In this document: positions 37,787-50,332 of the stretch, piece by piece
Numbering within the stretch: the stretch's first letter is position 1
How the letters are laid out: every line of letters begins with the position of its first letter
Assembly (NCBI GenBank): GCA_037074765.1
Contig: JBAMDO010000287.1
Location: 1-55,859, forward strand
Length of the DNA: 55,859 nucleotides
Direction: 5' to 3'
Origin: Mansonella perstans
Taxonomy: Eukaryota; Nematoda; Chromadorea; Rhabditida; Onchocercidae
Notes under the pieces: generated by a model
The model's input: only the letters and a program-made list of their open reading frames with translations
What the model was told of the DNA's origin: nothing
Database searches by the model: none
Program-made: the position numbers and the translations under genes

Positions 37787-38140
37787 GATAGATAAGAAAT
37801 TAAGCTTCTATCATTTACAGGTGTTATCGAAATTATGATAAACAAGAAATTAAGCTTCTATCACTTACAGGTGTTATCGAAATTATGATAGACAAGAAAT
37901 TAAGCTTCTATCATTTACAGGTGTTATCGAAATTATGATAGACAAGAAATTAAACTTCTATCACTTACAGGTGTTATCGAAATTATGATAGACAAGAAAT
38001 TAAACTTCTATCACTTACAGGTGTTATCGAAATTATGATAGACAAGAAATTAAGCTTCTATCACTTACAGGTGTTATCGAAATTATGATAAACAAGAAAT
38101 TAAGCCTCTATCACTTACAGGTGTTATCGAAATTATGATT
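37787..38140 (+). repeat. 50-bp tandem repeat array, seven copies
   Basis: Seven units of 50 bp (the first about 4 bp shorter) with the core taagcttctatcacttacag followed by gtgttatcgaaattatgata. Differences are few: acttacag/atttacag, taagctt/taaactt and gatagac/gataaac. Each unit contains a TTACAG-GT string that mimics a splice site, which can mislead gene finders. Confidence 0.95.
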
Positions 38141-40120
38141 GAGAAGTGATAAAAAAAAAAGGACGGAAAGAAATGCGGAAATGCATAATATACAAGGAAA
38201 TGGAATGACAGCAAATTTTTTAAACAAATAGTTTGAAATGTTTGAAGTTAATGGAAAGACAAAAAGAGGAAGAAAGATCCTTTCCTTCTAGGTTAGTTGA
38301 AGATTGTAACAACATCAAGTTAATCTTGGTATGATTGAAACAATAATGAAAAATTCAGAATCAGAAAACTAACAGACCTCGAAGATAAAAGGAAAACAAT
38401 GTTTGCAAGCACAGCAATTTAGAGATTCCGTGCCAGCAAATGAAAAAAATTGAACAAGGAAAGATCGTAAAAAAAGATTTTTAAATGGAAAAATATAAAT
38501 TTAAAATACATCACAAATTAGTTATCGTTTTCCGATCTGTTCAACATCAGTTTTAACATGGAAACCACTAGTTCGAAATAATTAGAAAAAACTGTAACGA
38601 AAATGCACCATCGAAATAAAAGACAGACGAAAAAAAATACTTTGTAAATCAAATTAAAATGGTTTCTTGGACAATGAAGAAATTAACTAGCTCATAATAA
38701 ATCTAAATTGAAAGATTTGCTTAGAATTAGTGAAAATATAAATAAATGTTCGACTGTTTATAAAATAAACAATACACAAAGTACAATGTAAGAATTGTTT
38801 TCAGGAAACTGATATAATTTTATGATTTTTCATTTGATCAAAAACAAAAATTTTATGATATGAAGATTGTTTTCATTTGAATATTTGTCAGACAAATGAG
38901 TCGCTAGAAAAAAATTAAAAATAACATTAGTGTTTTGATCTTAAAGTTATGAATCATTTATTCAATCAAGTTTATTTGCAATATTTGATTTGCATCAACT
39001 GCTAATCTAGCTTAATTGCAATATCTGGATTGTAACAATGTCCTCTATCCCATGGACACAGTTCTTTGTATTAATGTTTCTCAATATAATAGCTAAGCTA
39101 GAAGCTATTCCCATGATACCAACAAAGCTCCTATATTGTAACCTTCTTCCAACTATTGAAAGAAATATAAATATACTGTAGAGTACCACACTATGTAAAC
39201 AGACAAGTGAGTTCTATCCATCTACATTAATCCCAAACTTTTGATGTAGTCAAAAAAGGATAAATATCCTTAGGCTAAGAAGATTTCGCAAAATTATTCG
39301 TCAGTGCCAGCCAATATAACGAGGACATTTCGATAAAAATTAACTTTCACGGTAATTCACAATAATTCAAGATAAGTGTAATCAGCGAACGCTTTATAAA
39401 CTAATCACTGATCGGAATTATGTTTCAGGTTTTCATAGAAATGAAATATTACTTTCTCAAGTTAGTAAAACCTGTATGTAAAGCAATAATTGAAGTAATA
39501 ACTAATGGCTAACTTCCAATGCTTCCCAAATGTTGTTGGAAAACTCTTCGTGGGTCCATTGGTCACCTTATTGCACCTTCTTAGCAATTGTAATTATAAG
39601 CAGGAGAGGATTAAAGCTTTATATTTAGGCAGATAAGCATCAAAAAAAATTTTTGAATGGGAAGAAGATATATCAAAAAAAAAAGATTAGAATTTTTATT
39701 AGTGTTGTTATTTACTAGTAGTGCTGTAAAATTTTTACAGAACGAACAAATGAAAAGTGCTTATTCCAAAAACATAGATAAATGTTTTAAAATAATACAG
39801 CATTACTAAGGTAATAACATTAAGAAGAAAAAACGAACTTTTCACTTTTCAAGATTCGCTACAATGTTTCCCGAATGCTGACAGCGCATATTTAACTTTC
39901 AATGATGCTTGCAGTGATTTAAAATTTCCGGTGTGAATTCCTCAATATAAATAATTTTGATATCTCATTGATTTAAACATTACCACTTGCAAACTGCTTT
40001 GAAAAAGCAAAAATAAAAACTGAATAAATTTGCAAATACAAATCAGTGAAATACTTTTATAATAGTTAGTGACATGAAGCAATGGATCTTAGTTAAATTA
40101 AATTTTACAATGCATATATA
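38141..40120. other. Gene-free AT-rich stretch
   Basis: No supported gene or array. Open frames at 39007-39189 (-) and about 39505-39636 (+) are unremarkable, and the second region is open in several frames on both strands. Confidence 0.5.
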
Positions 40121-40126
40121 TTTCAG

Positions 40127-40232
40127 AACGGAACGGCGTATTAGCTTTAAAAAAAAATTATTAGACAGATCAATGAGAATTTTAGAAAGCGACGAATTTG
40201 ATATTCGGGAATTTTCTTCAGATGAGCAGTAA
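40127..40232 (+). other. Possible orphan terminal exon
   Basis: A strong acceptor (atatatatttcag, ending 40126) is followed by a 35-codon frame in phase 2 that reads TERRISFKKKLLDRSM and ends EFSSDEQ-stop, a charged C-terminus of plausible composition. No partner exon was found upstream within the window, so it is only a candidate. Confidence 0.2.
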
Positions 40233-41111
40233 TTGATATTATCAGCTTATATCTGTATGCTATGACATTAAATCAAGAATATAGTGAAGATAAATATTAT
40301 ATCATTCTTCAGTTCTTTTTAACCTATTATTTTGGAAGAAAAAAAGAACATTTCTGTTCAGAGACTACCTTTGCTGCAAGTTTTGCCGATTGGCCAAGTT
40401 CTTCATTATTGAACTCTCCGGTTCAAATAAAATTCGTAAGAAAAAAAAATCGCATGATCCGAATATTTTACAATAAACAAGTTTTTATCAGAATTGAAGA
40501 AAACTGAAAAAACGTATTTCAAGTGAGGAAGCTAAAAATGGGAAGAATGACAATATGAACTTGAAAATAAATAACAACTTTTATAGCTAAATTGTCTTGT
40601 TTTTGCAGAAATTTCAGCAAATGAAAATTTTCAAAAAATTTGGTTTTAGTACAAGGAACTAGAAAGTCAATCAAAAGTGAAAGTGTGGTTGAAAAAAATT
40701 AGAAAAGTAATTAACTGCATCATGTAAATGTTGTTTTTTAAAAGTCATGTTCAAATGAGCGATTTGCTCTGAATTTTAGATTATCTGATTTATTTTTACT
40801 ATTTGAACCAATTCAGATCTTTGTATGAATTAACAAATGATGATGCTGGGATAAAACTTTGTGATAGAAGTTATATTGTCAATTAACTTATATCACTAAA
40901 TTTAGATCGTGTTTGAGAGTAGTAATTAATGAGTGTGTTCAAATTAGAAAAAGTACACACTTCTAATAGTTTGCGCAAGAAAGCAGAAACTTCCTTGTTA
41001 ATAGCTATGATGAGTCTAGCTCTTGCATTAATGGAAACATCATCAAATGCGCCATTTTGACCAATTAAAATGCTCTCGTCTTCAATTTTTCCTATTGTTT
41101 GCAGTGAAAAC

Positions 41112-41228
41112 TTATGCACTGGATAAGTTTTCAACAGAATGACTTCAAATGATCGGCTGGATAAGTTTTCAACAAAATGACTTCAAATAATTGGCTGGAT
41201 AAGTTTTCAATAAAATGACTTCAAATGG
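41112..41228. repeat. 38-bp repeat, three copies
   Basis: The unit ctggataagttttcaacaaa followed by atgacttcaaatnatngg occurs three times in a row with a few substitutions. On the minus strand the first copy overlaps the start of an open frame at 40883-41134 of unknown meaning. Confidence 0.85.
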
Positions 41229-42597
41229 TGATGCTTGAGAATGAAAATAACATTTTCGGACGCAGTGAGTAAGCATAAGTAAAATGAACTATATAATCGA
41301 AACTTTGAAGTAAATGGTGATGAATGGAGCTGACATGAGAAGGCATTGCCAGCCAGTCTTTTACCAATACTCATATATTTGCCACGTATATAGCATTTTG
41401 GCCTTGGCGTATTTGAAAGAAATTTTGGTTGTAAAACGAAGCAAATATGAATTCGATGTTTTAGAAAATTTCGAGCAGCAAAAAAAGTTAATGTCTCAGT
41501 TATGCTGGAAAAAATTGCGAGTTCAAATTTTTTTTTCCTTCTTACCTTCTCAAAAGTGCATACAATTAGAAATTTCCCTTTTCAAGATGCATGTAAATAG
41601 TGATAAAAAAGTATAGTAGAGAGAGATGAAGAGAAGTCGAAATAAGGAAAAAGCTTATGCTATATAAATTGAAAATATGCGGCAGTGTTAAATCAAATTT
41701 TGTTCCACTGTGGAAAATTTAATTTGAATGCAAGATGGGAGGAGTGAGAATAGCAGTGTTAGCGCAATGAAAAGTAGATGTCACTTGCAAATGTTCTTAA
41801 GAGCTCATTGCAATTTAATTATGGAGACAAATTTGACACCTGTACCACATTTCATTTTCTGCTCATATTGATTATCAGTGATGAATGGGTGGGAATTAGA
41901 TAAGGATGACATAAAACTGAGGAGATATTAAAAATTTGCAAAAATGTGATAGAAAATTAAAGGAGTCGATTGATTGAATGTAAACAATATGATTGGAGGG
42001 AATATGTTTTGTAACAATCTCATAATTAGATGCTCCATAATTGCCACATAAAACAAAGTCACATGATTTAAAATGTCTTTGTAACCTGAAACTTTGTGAC
42101 TTCAGATAAAGACCTTAATCGAAAATGCATATGTTTATATATTTATCATTCATGTTTGACATAAAATAATGAGGAAACCGACGTATGCGAATGTAAATGA
42201 TAAGCAGAATGTATGAGTATTTATCTGATAAGAGATTGTAGGAAAATTAGACACAACTCAAAAAATATTATTTTTTTATCTGAAAGATATGATAATTCAA
42301 TTAGAACATGTCATAAACAGTTCACATAAAATAAAAGGAAGGAATTAAAAAAAAAACTGATCAGTAAGAGTTTTTTATTTGTGTTCTTTAATAAATCAAT
42401 AAAATCTATTTCATACGGACGATTCGATGTTTTTAAAATCACATTTTAAAGATATCTACAACAGATAACGTTAACAAAAGTCTATTATTTGAAGGATTTA
42501 TTTATTAAGCTAATATTACATGAAATATGAAGAATTTAGCATAATGAAAAATTAATTGGAAGGTTTTAGAAAAAATCAACAAATCAAGGTATCGCAT
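41229..42597. other. Gene-free stretch
   Basis: AT-rich with one plus-strand frame at 41314-41616 (100 codons) that has no recognisable family, no codon bias I can see and a T-rich hydrophobic end. I do not call it a gene. Confidence 0.45.
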
Positions 42598-45500
42598 ATG
42601 TCTGCCTTCGGATCGCATCGTTTGTTTGATCGAATGGTGGCGGCAAGGGTTCCGTTTGTTGGTATGTATGTCTCTGTTGTCCTTGCCTGTCTCCTTGCCT
42701 TGTCGCGTATTTCTAAAATAAAATTTTACGCTGTCGAATTGTACCCGTCCTAAACGAAAGATGTGTAAAACATTCAGTAATGAGAGTTAATGTTTGTCCT
42801 TTGGTTCTTAAATTTGCTTCTTGAGATCACATTTGAACATATGGGAATGTACGTGATGTGTAGCACAATTTGAAATATACAAATTTATGCTTGAAATTTC
42901 ATTTCAAAAATGTTGAAGTTTCGGCATAGATATTTGCAATGCCAACTGATTATTCTCTCTCAGTTCCATTTCTTTCTTTGAATTCTTAATTTCTTGTTAG
43001 GATTTCGAGATGAAGTTCTCTGTCACATCGATTTAGCTTCGTAGGAATTTAACCTAATTTAAAATTTAAAAAATTTTAAAAATTTCTAAAATCCCTTTAA
43101 ATTTATATGCTGCCTTCATTCGATAAGCAGTGAACCAAGTTCTCCAGATTATTAGTATTGATTAGTGTGATACGAATATGGCTAAAGTATTCTTCTAAAA
43201 GCTTGGCTCATAACATTTCGCTGAAAAGTAAATTTTATCTCTACATAAAGCTATATATTGTATTGGCAGAAAACGCTATAATTAATAATGCATGCCATTC
43301 GTGCTCTCAGCGAATAATTTTACCTGCCCAGTATGGAGGAGCCAAAACAAATTCTTTTTTTAAGTTCATAACATTTTGAACGACTGATATTCATATTCTA
43401 AGCGTTCTAAAAGACGGGTTGAAAGATGTTGAAGGGTAGATGATATTAGATATTTCTATTTTTAAAAGAAATTTACTTCAAACTAAAAAAGCGGTGAATT
43501 GCAATTTACAGAATCGCAATTGAATAAGCAAAAACTGCAAAGAAATGTTCGGCCTACAAAATGGTTTTGTTTTCAGTCAAATTTGTATGTTTAAATCAGA
43601 CGCATTTGTGGATCCATTTGCTTTCTGTTCATTTATTTAGCCCTATTTTCAAAACTGTCCACCTGTCGTTCCCACATTAATATTATTCGATGTTCAGATG
43701 AATAATGTAGGCTGTCATTTTTTTCCGCATTACTTATCATTCAAAATTTACCGCAATTTGTACAAATTCAAAATTATTTTAAATGATGATGAATGCAATT
43801 TGGAAGAAATGCCCAGGATAGATCAAAATAGAGTTTAGAATGTTTCTGGTCTGTAATATATTTCAAGTTTAACTCTAATTTTGCTAATAAAAACCGATCA
43901 GTCTTTCAGCTCAGAAATGATAGATTTAATCCCAGTAAGTTACTCTTCACAACAAAGAATGCAAAAGATTTTTCCACTCAAAGACATTTTCAGTTCCGTA
44001 ATGGAAGCTCTTAGAGCAATTTCTGAGACATTATAATTAATTGGTAAACAATGTATCGCTGCTCGTACGGAAACTACTTGTAATAAATTTGAACTAGAAT
44101 TCAGCTTAGTATCGAATGCTGTGTTTCGCATTTTTTAGCCTTTAATGGTTTAAGATAGCAATTTTGCACAACGTTGCAAATATATGTCCCAGTGTTTGGA
44201 TGTTACCCCAGGCAACAAAGTCGTTTCCACATACTGGTCAAGCAATTCCAATCGAAAAGTTGCGATCATCTCACACTTGTGTCATCTAAATAGATGATTC
44301 CTTCGAACGTGGTAAGCACTTGAACAGGAATTTATTTTTTTAAGCATCTTGCATAAGACAAATACGCAATCCGAGGAGATGAATTCCAGGTTTCAGCTTA
44401 GCGAAATCTTTTCAACACTATTTCATTTTTCAGGAAGTTGTGGCGTTGAAAAGAGTTGTCAGTTTTCATCACTTTCATATGTCATATGTTTATTTTTTCT
44501 CATTTTTTTTCTAAAGCGTAGTATTTTCTTCAGCGATCGTCGCTTCCACTGCAGTTTATTCTATACCTTAATCGTCCAGTATCATGTATTTTCGTCGCGA
44601 TTCTTTTACTCTTATATTTTTTCAAAAGTAAGTAAAATCACTTTTTTTTATCTTTAAATATATTAAAATATATTTGAACAAACAGAAGTTCTGTAATAAT
44701 GAGTCATTTAAATTACTTCGGCAGATTTGAGTTTTGTGAACAAACAGACAAAATTACATACGAACAAAAGAATGAATGTTTTAATTGTTATTGTCAACCA
44801 TATTCCTGCTTCCTTTAATTTGATGAAAAATTTCCTTTCTCGTTTTGTGTCATTAATTTATAGCTTAATTAATTCTTCAGTTTCATCTGCAATACAGTTC
44901 TCTTTCAACTCAAGTTGAAATCGAGTTCTCAGAAGGATTCCTTCCGATTTATGAGCCAAATATATGCTTCCGATATTTTAAAGAGCCAATCAAATGAAAC
45001 ATTCTAGCATAATAGTCTTAGTTAATTTCAAATTTTCAATTATCGTCAAATTTCTGGCCTGCACGTTACAATTGTATTTCTGCTTTATTATTGAAACGAA
45101 AAATAGTGCTGTATTTCAGTATCATTATTACCATATGCGACAAATGCCAAAATTTGCGAATTTTTGTTGATCATTCTTTTCATTCCAAATGAAGCGATGC
45201 GTTTGTATTGGAGTAATATATTTTTCCTGTTTATAGCGATTAGTACTATAAAATAATTAGTTTCTGTAAGGAACTGACTGTTTTATTTATAGCAACACAT
45301 ACAAAGAACATTCAGGCATTCTCCTCCTTCCGGAAAAACTAAATTCACCACCTGTGTAATGATCGGTACTGCCAATGAGCAGGTTTTCACTTCAATTAAA
45401 CATGATTTAAAGAATGAGTCATTAAATATTTTGATTTATATTATTATATAATAAATGCTGCCTCCATAACAATGTTGAAATATTTACAGTATTTATTTTA

Positions 45501-46238
45501 TCCAATTTGGATCTCATCCTAAATTTAATTTTAGTTCGTAAAGGGAATCTTACGGAAACCAGTGCTTACTTATCATTTGCTCTTCTTCTCAATGTACTTA
45601 CATTGACCCTTTGTGTTTATTGGGCGTTGTTTCAAAGCTATGTTTTATTCGTCGAATTTATCGTCATTTGCATAGAAGCTTTTTTAGTGGTCATTGAAAC
45701 ATTGTTTGCAGTTATTACCATTGCTAATTTTTCAAGGTTTGCAAACTTTTCAGCAAATAAATTTAATTTTGCTATTTGCTTACTTGTTGAAATTATACTT
45801 CACATATATTTCTGTGAGGAATTTCATTGAAAGTTTTCATTATCTGGAATTATCTATATTGCATGGTAGCAGTTTGAAATACTCGGCCTCATTGTAAGCT
45901 GTGTGTTTATAGTGGTAATAATGCATTCAAATTGAAGGCAGTTGATATTTGCATAATGCATTACAAGTCAATTGTAATATTAGCGTTGTTGACATTACTG
46001 CTTAGTGACATCATTTAGAATTTCAATTAGAAATTTCAGTTTTTCAAGATATTTTCGTTTTTTCAAGATATTTTACGAAAAGTATTTCAAAGTATAAAGC
46101 AAGTGAAAAAGATTATTAAGTCATGATGTATAAAAGTATTAGTTAACCTCTTTGTACTGCTGCATTATTATCAAAAATATTTTCAAATCTCTATTTGTTG
46201 AAATATTTTCAGATCCACCAGCATTTGATGGTATATAA
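42598..46238 (+). CDS. Candidate small multi-pass membrane protein (unrecognised)
   Basis: Three blocks fit together in splice phase: 42598-42661 (MSAFGSHRLFDRMVAARVPF, GC-richer than its flanks, strong GTATGT donor, phase 1); 45535-45813 (begins RKGNLTETSAYLSFALL, TTTTAG acceptor, GTGAGG donor, phase 1); and 46213-46238 (strong TATTTTCAG acceptor, ends PPAFDGI-stop). The product would be about 122 residues with three or four hydrophobic segments in the second block. A short basic N-terminus before several membrane segments and a PPxxD-type tail recalls small four-span vesicle or lysosome proteins, but I see no family signature. The first intron would be 2.9 kb, so exons may be missing. A frame as long as block two is expected about once by chance in a window of this size. 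Confidence 0.3.
43940..44131 (-). other. Unassigned open frame, minus strand
   Basis: A 63-codon frame from ATG with mixed, non-repetitive composition (begins MRNTAFDTKLNSSSNLLQ, ends IFCILCCEE) and a possible GTAACT donor near its end. I do not recognise it, and no partner exon was found. It lies in the long intron of the candidate membrane-protein gene on the other strand. Confidence 0.2.
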
Positions 46239-47589
46239 ACTTTAAGGCATAAAGGTATTGATTTCAACTTTCCGAAAAACTTTCAATGCTCAGATCGATG
46301 TCAGAATTGTTTTTTAACAATTTGCAAGAAGAATTAAAGATAACTTTCTTCGTATTTTAGCTAATGTAACTCTTTTAACGAGAATTTCCATCAATTGAAT
46401 TTGTAAAATGTTTCCATCAATTGAATAAAAAAATTTAACTGCTTTTATTTTGATTACATTTCATGCGTATAGTTTGTCTTTACATGCCATCAGCAGTTCC
46501 ACAGTTTATTTTAGTGTGTGAGATGTGATGCTAAAGACCATAACTCTTCCGATGAAATTGTTCCATGAGTTGAGCCATTTTCGATTGAAAAGTATTTATG
46601 AAAATATCAGTTGATAAGTAAAGTTTACCGCTGACCGCATGTTTTGAGTAGTCACTGCACAATGTTAACTTTTATCATTATCTTTTACGGTTGTGATATG
46701 GAAGTTGATGAAGTTATTACGTGTAGAGAAGTAGTTTTTCGATGTAAAATGTAAGCAATTTATTAGAAGTTTTAATAAAAATTTTCATGCAAATAGCGTT
46801 CACGTAACGGAAAAGGCGACAATATTTAAATGTCCAAATATTGATAGAAGTTATCAATTTGGATCTTTTTGAATATTTTACGGATTTCTTGCCACCTTAT
46901 ATGAATATATTGAATTGTAACTCATAAATGGTAATAAATATTTATTAATTTTAAGTTGGATTTTTTTTCCTTAGTCTTTTTTTGCCATGAAGAACTGAAT
47001 TTACTGAAAGGAATGATGTATTTCTGAATGCGAAATTCTAATTGACATTACGATAATACTTTAAAAAATTGAATCTTTAATTTCATCTTATGTTTGGATT
47101 GAAATATGATAAGACTCAAAATTGATAAAAATTGAGGAAGCAAAGATAAAAGAAAAATCACAAAGAAAGTTTTATAGGATGTGATAATCCGACAATAGAT
47201 CTTATAAGAGAAATTGTTAAAGCTATCGTAGTGATAATGAAATTCAATTATTAGCAGCATTTTGAACGAAATGTATTTTCTACCGAACTGCAACATGACT
47301 TTTTTACTTGTCTCCACATAAGTAAGGCTGATCAAATTGTTGACTCGATGCTGAGTTACGGTATGTACAAAGTCCATAGAATCAGGTTTGTCATTATAAT
47401 ATTTCCATCAGGTATCATAGTTTCCTTCCCTCTCTCCTCCCTCTTTCTGATCCTTCATGTGATGGAGACAGTTAATTGTCCTGTAAACCCTGATGATTCC
47501 GCAGTTCCTGCAATCTTCCAGTCTTAATCACTTCCATTAGATCAATTTTCATTTTTTTCAGATTACAATAAAAAGTAATCCATAGAACA
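46239..47589. other. Stretch upstream of the ion channel gene
   Basis: AT-rich. The open frame at 47048-47377 (-) is phenylalanine-rich chance sequence. A C/T-rich tract lies at about 47420-47450. The channel promoter is expected here. Confidence 0.5.
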
Positions 47590-50332
47590 ATGATGAATTG
47601 TAGCAATCTGTTAGCGCTAATTTTCCTGCACGCTACTTACGGGTAAGATTAAAATCATTTTCAATGGCTTTGAGGATAAGATCGAAACTTCGTTTTTTAT
47701 TAAAATTTAGTTACTATGGCAAATTTCTAATGAAGCTCTGAACAGTGATTGATTTAGCCTGTACAATTGCAGAAGGTGAAAGAAATCTTTGGATTGCTAT
47801 TAAAGTACATTTCTAACATTATATGGTTGAAAGAAATGTTGAGAACTAGATGTCAAGTAATAGTTTATTCATGAATCAAATTTGAAATTGAAATCAGCGA
47901 TATTTCAATATATTTTTGAAACTCAAAATTCATTATTTTCAAAAATGTAATCAAATTTTTTGCCATTTTTACCAATTAATTTTTATTTTTAAAATTGCTA
48001 GACTGACAGCAGAAGAGCATGGCAAATTGATTCAAAAATACAAGTATTATTATGCATCAGTTAGACCACAGGAACGGAACAATCGTGTTACCAATGTCAA
48101 TGGGACATTTTTTGCTCTTAATTGCGATCTTAAAATCATTACAACTAAACCTCATCATGTAATGTGTTTTTCGAAATTTCAAAATATGGAAGATAAAGTT
48201 ATTAACATGAGTTTTATATTGAATGATCAGGTGGAACATCACTTTCTTTAAATTTTAATAAGAAACAATTTACTAAGTATTGATAGTAGAATCAAGAAAA
48301 AATAGCGATAACGAAAAAGAGAAAAATAATTTTTCAGTCTATTTTCATTTTTAAATTAGACTTTATTCTATATAGAACAAGATTCATATGGAAATAATAT
48401 TTGGTGTTACGTTTATTGATGAAAGACTCGCTATTCGCGAACTAAAAAACCGATTTCGAATGCCAGCGAAATATCATCCATGGCTTCCGAGAATTACAAT
48501 ACGCCCTTATGTTCCGGTTAATGTTGTTGTCTATTTGGATCCGATGATTGGGATGGTTGATGCAATTTACCGGTTCATAATTTGTTTATAATTGAATTGT
48601 GAACTGACAAAGAAAATGTGAATAGTTACATTGGATATATTTCGTCCGCATCAAAAAAAAAAAGTCCAAATTATCATAATTGGTTAGCGACAAAAGCATG
48701 AAAATGTGTAAGCAATTTCAGTGTTCAATTTCCACTTTTCAGTACAAAATTTGTATCACTGAATATAATGATATTCCAGATACTCTATGGAATTTCTATG
48801 TTCATCTGAAACTTGGCGGCATCCTTTCGAACTATTCCAGTGTGAGGTTGCTATATCAAACAGTGGAGGTTCTCAATTGGTTTTTAAAATTCAAATATAT
48901 TACTTTGCCAGAGTAAATGAAGTTTGCAATGAAGCTGATGGAAAATTTGATTGTTTTTTTCCAATCCTCCAAATCTATCTATTTCTTTCCTTCAGATGAG
49001 CGTATCTTTCTGCGCGATTTCCAGGATCTCCGTAGTACGGGGGAAATCTCGAAAGTTTCAATTAATGTTGGTGAGTTTTTGGAAGTCAAAATGACAGAAT
49101 ACATTGCTCATAAAAAATCTATAATCAAATTGATTGACCTTGGAGTCATAAAGTTGACATTGAAAGTTATGCGAGAATAAGACTTGCCCTTCTACCATAC
49201 GTTGAAAACTGCGTCAAATTTTGCTTAAAAATGAATTCATTTCACATATGCATGCATTTAAAAAGTTAGTAAATTGAAGTATCAAGAAATTATCACCTTA
49301 TAGAAGGCAGCATTTCGCTCCAATTTTGCAAATATTTCAAAATTTTAGAAACGTTCAAAGAGGTAAGGATCATTGCCAGTTATCCAGAACTATGGTTCTC
49401 ATCTATGGTTGATAAAATATTGCCTTCTACGGTCATTTTTTGTGTTGTCATTTTTGCGCATTATAGGCGCCATAAAATTCACATCATGATTACAGTATCT
49501 GCTCTGGTGTGCATTATTTTCTTGGTAATTTAATTGATTTTTTTTATAGAGTAGAAATACTACTAGAATATTAGCTGATGCAAGATACCCTGTTAAGCTA
49601 AATAGTCGTTGTAAAAATTTCTCATACAGTCATTGATCTTTGCACCTCATTATCACTCAGTACTCATTATCACTCTTTGATCTTTGCACCTCATTATCAC
49701 TCAGTACCTTGCCTGATTAATAAAATTTCCTTCATTTAATTCAGCTCTTATAAAATTTCAAAGTCATTTTCATTTAGCAATCAACTCGCGGATCAAAAAG
49801 TACGCTAACTTTGGAAGATTTATGGATATGCGCTACCTTCTTGCATATTGTCTGCGTTCTACTGATAGATCTAACAATACCAACACATAGTGCTCAACTC
49901 GTCAACATCAGTAATGGCCAATTCATTTTCATTTCGGATGGTAAAGTTACTAATTTCGGTGAATATTTTAACTGCATTTTGTTTTTTCTTTTTTTTTTTT
50001 TAGAGACGATTTGAAGATTCGCAAATTGTGCGAGATTTAACCAAATAAAAAAAATCGAATTTAAAATTAAACTAAATTTCCATCTAGCAGATGTGGACAA
50101 CATGAAACGATTGCCACTTATGAGACGACTAGCAGTCTCTCATGATACATCTGCCACAAACACTTTTGTGATGCAGCGGCAAATGACCACAACATCGAAA
50201 CTACGAAAACAGATATTTCTAGGAATTATAATATGTTGTTATTCTATTTTTGTCATTGCTTATTTCATGTTTGCACTTTATTTAATCCTTAAGGAAAGAA
50301 ACTTCTTACAGTGGTACTTACGTCAATTTTAG
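47590..50332 (+). CDS. Divergent Cys-loop ligand-gated ion channel subunit
   Basis: Eight exons with matching phases: 47590-47642, 48002-48230, 48376-48572, 48780-48952, 48996-49070, 49349-49524, 49778-49940 and 50091-50332, about 435 residues. Order: signal peptide (MMNCSNLLALIFLHATYG); an extracellular part with YYYASVRPQERN, the FIDERLAI loop that stands for the usual W-x-D-x-RL, and WLPRITI; a Cys-loop with exactly 13 residues between C167 and C181 (TWRHPFELFQC); then DFQDLRSTGEISKV; membrane segments near 260-280, 284-301, 317-335 (EDLWICATFLHIVCVLLID) and 397-422; and a short M3-M4 loop. This is the pentameric receptor family of acetylcholine, GABA and related channels. Two consecutive ATGs begin the frame; the second also works. 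Oddities: the PAR motif before M2 is missing, M2 lacks the usual polar positions, and one intron is only 43 nt. The ligand cannot be told. Confidence 0.8.
49633..49707. repeat. Short direct duplication in a channel-gene intron
   Basis: The string ttgatctttgcacctcatta continues to tcactcagtac and occurs twice with a period of 44 bp, at 49633 and 49677. The spacer repeats part of the same word (tcattatcactc). A recent local duplication. Confidence 0.85.

Noticed and set aside
37787..38140. CRISPR-like appearance of the regular 50-bp array
   Set aside because: There are no variable spacers; the whole unit repeats, and the genome is eukaryotic. It is a simple tandem array.
39505..39636. Short ATG frame reading MANFQCFPNVVGKLF
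   Set aside because: The same stretch is open and equally protein-like in several frames on both strands, so the impression carries no weight.
41314..41616. 100-codon plus-strand frame
   Set aside because: No recognisable family, T-rich end, no splice partner; the opposite strand is nearly as open.
45507..45830. 107-codon open frame taken as a single-exon gene
   Set aside because: It starts at TTG, not ATG. I keep its central part only as an exon of the low-confidence membrane-protein candidate, since a frame of this length is expected about once by chance here.
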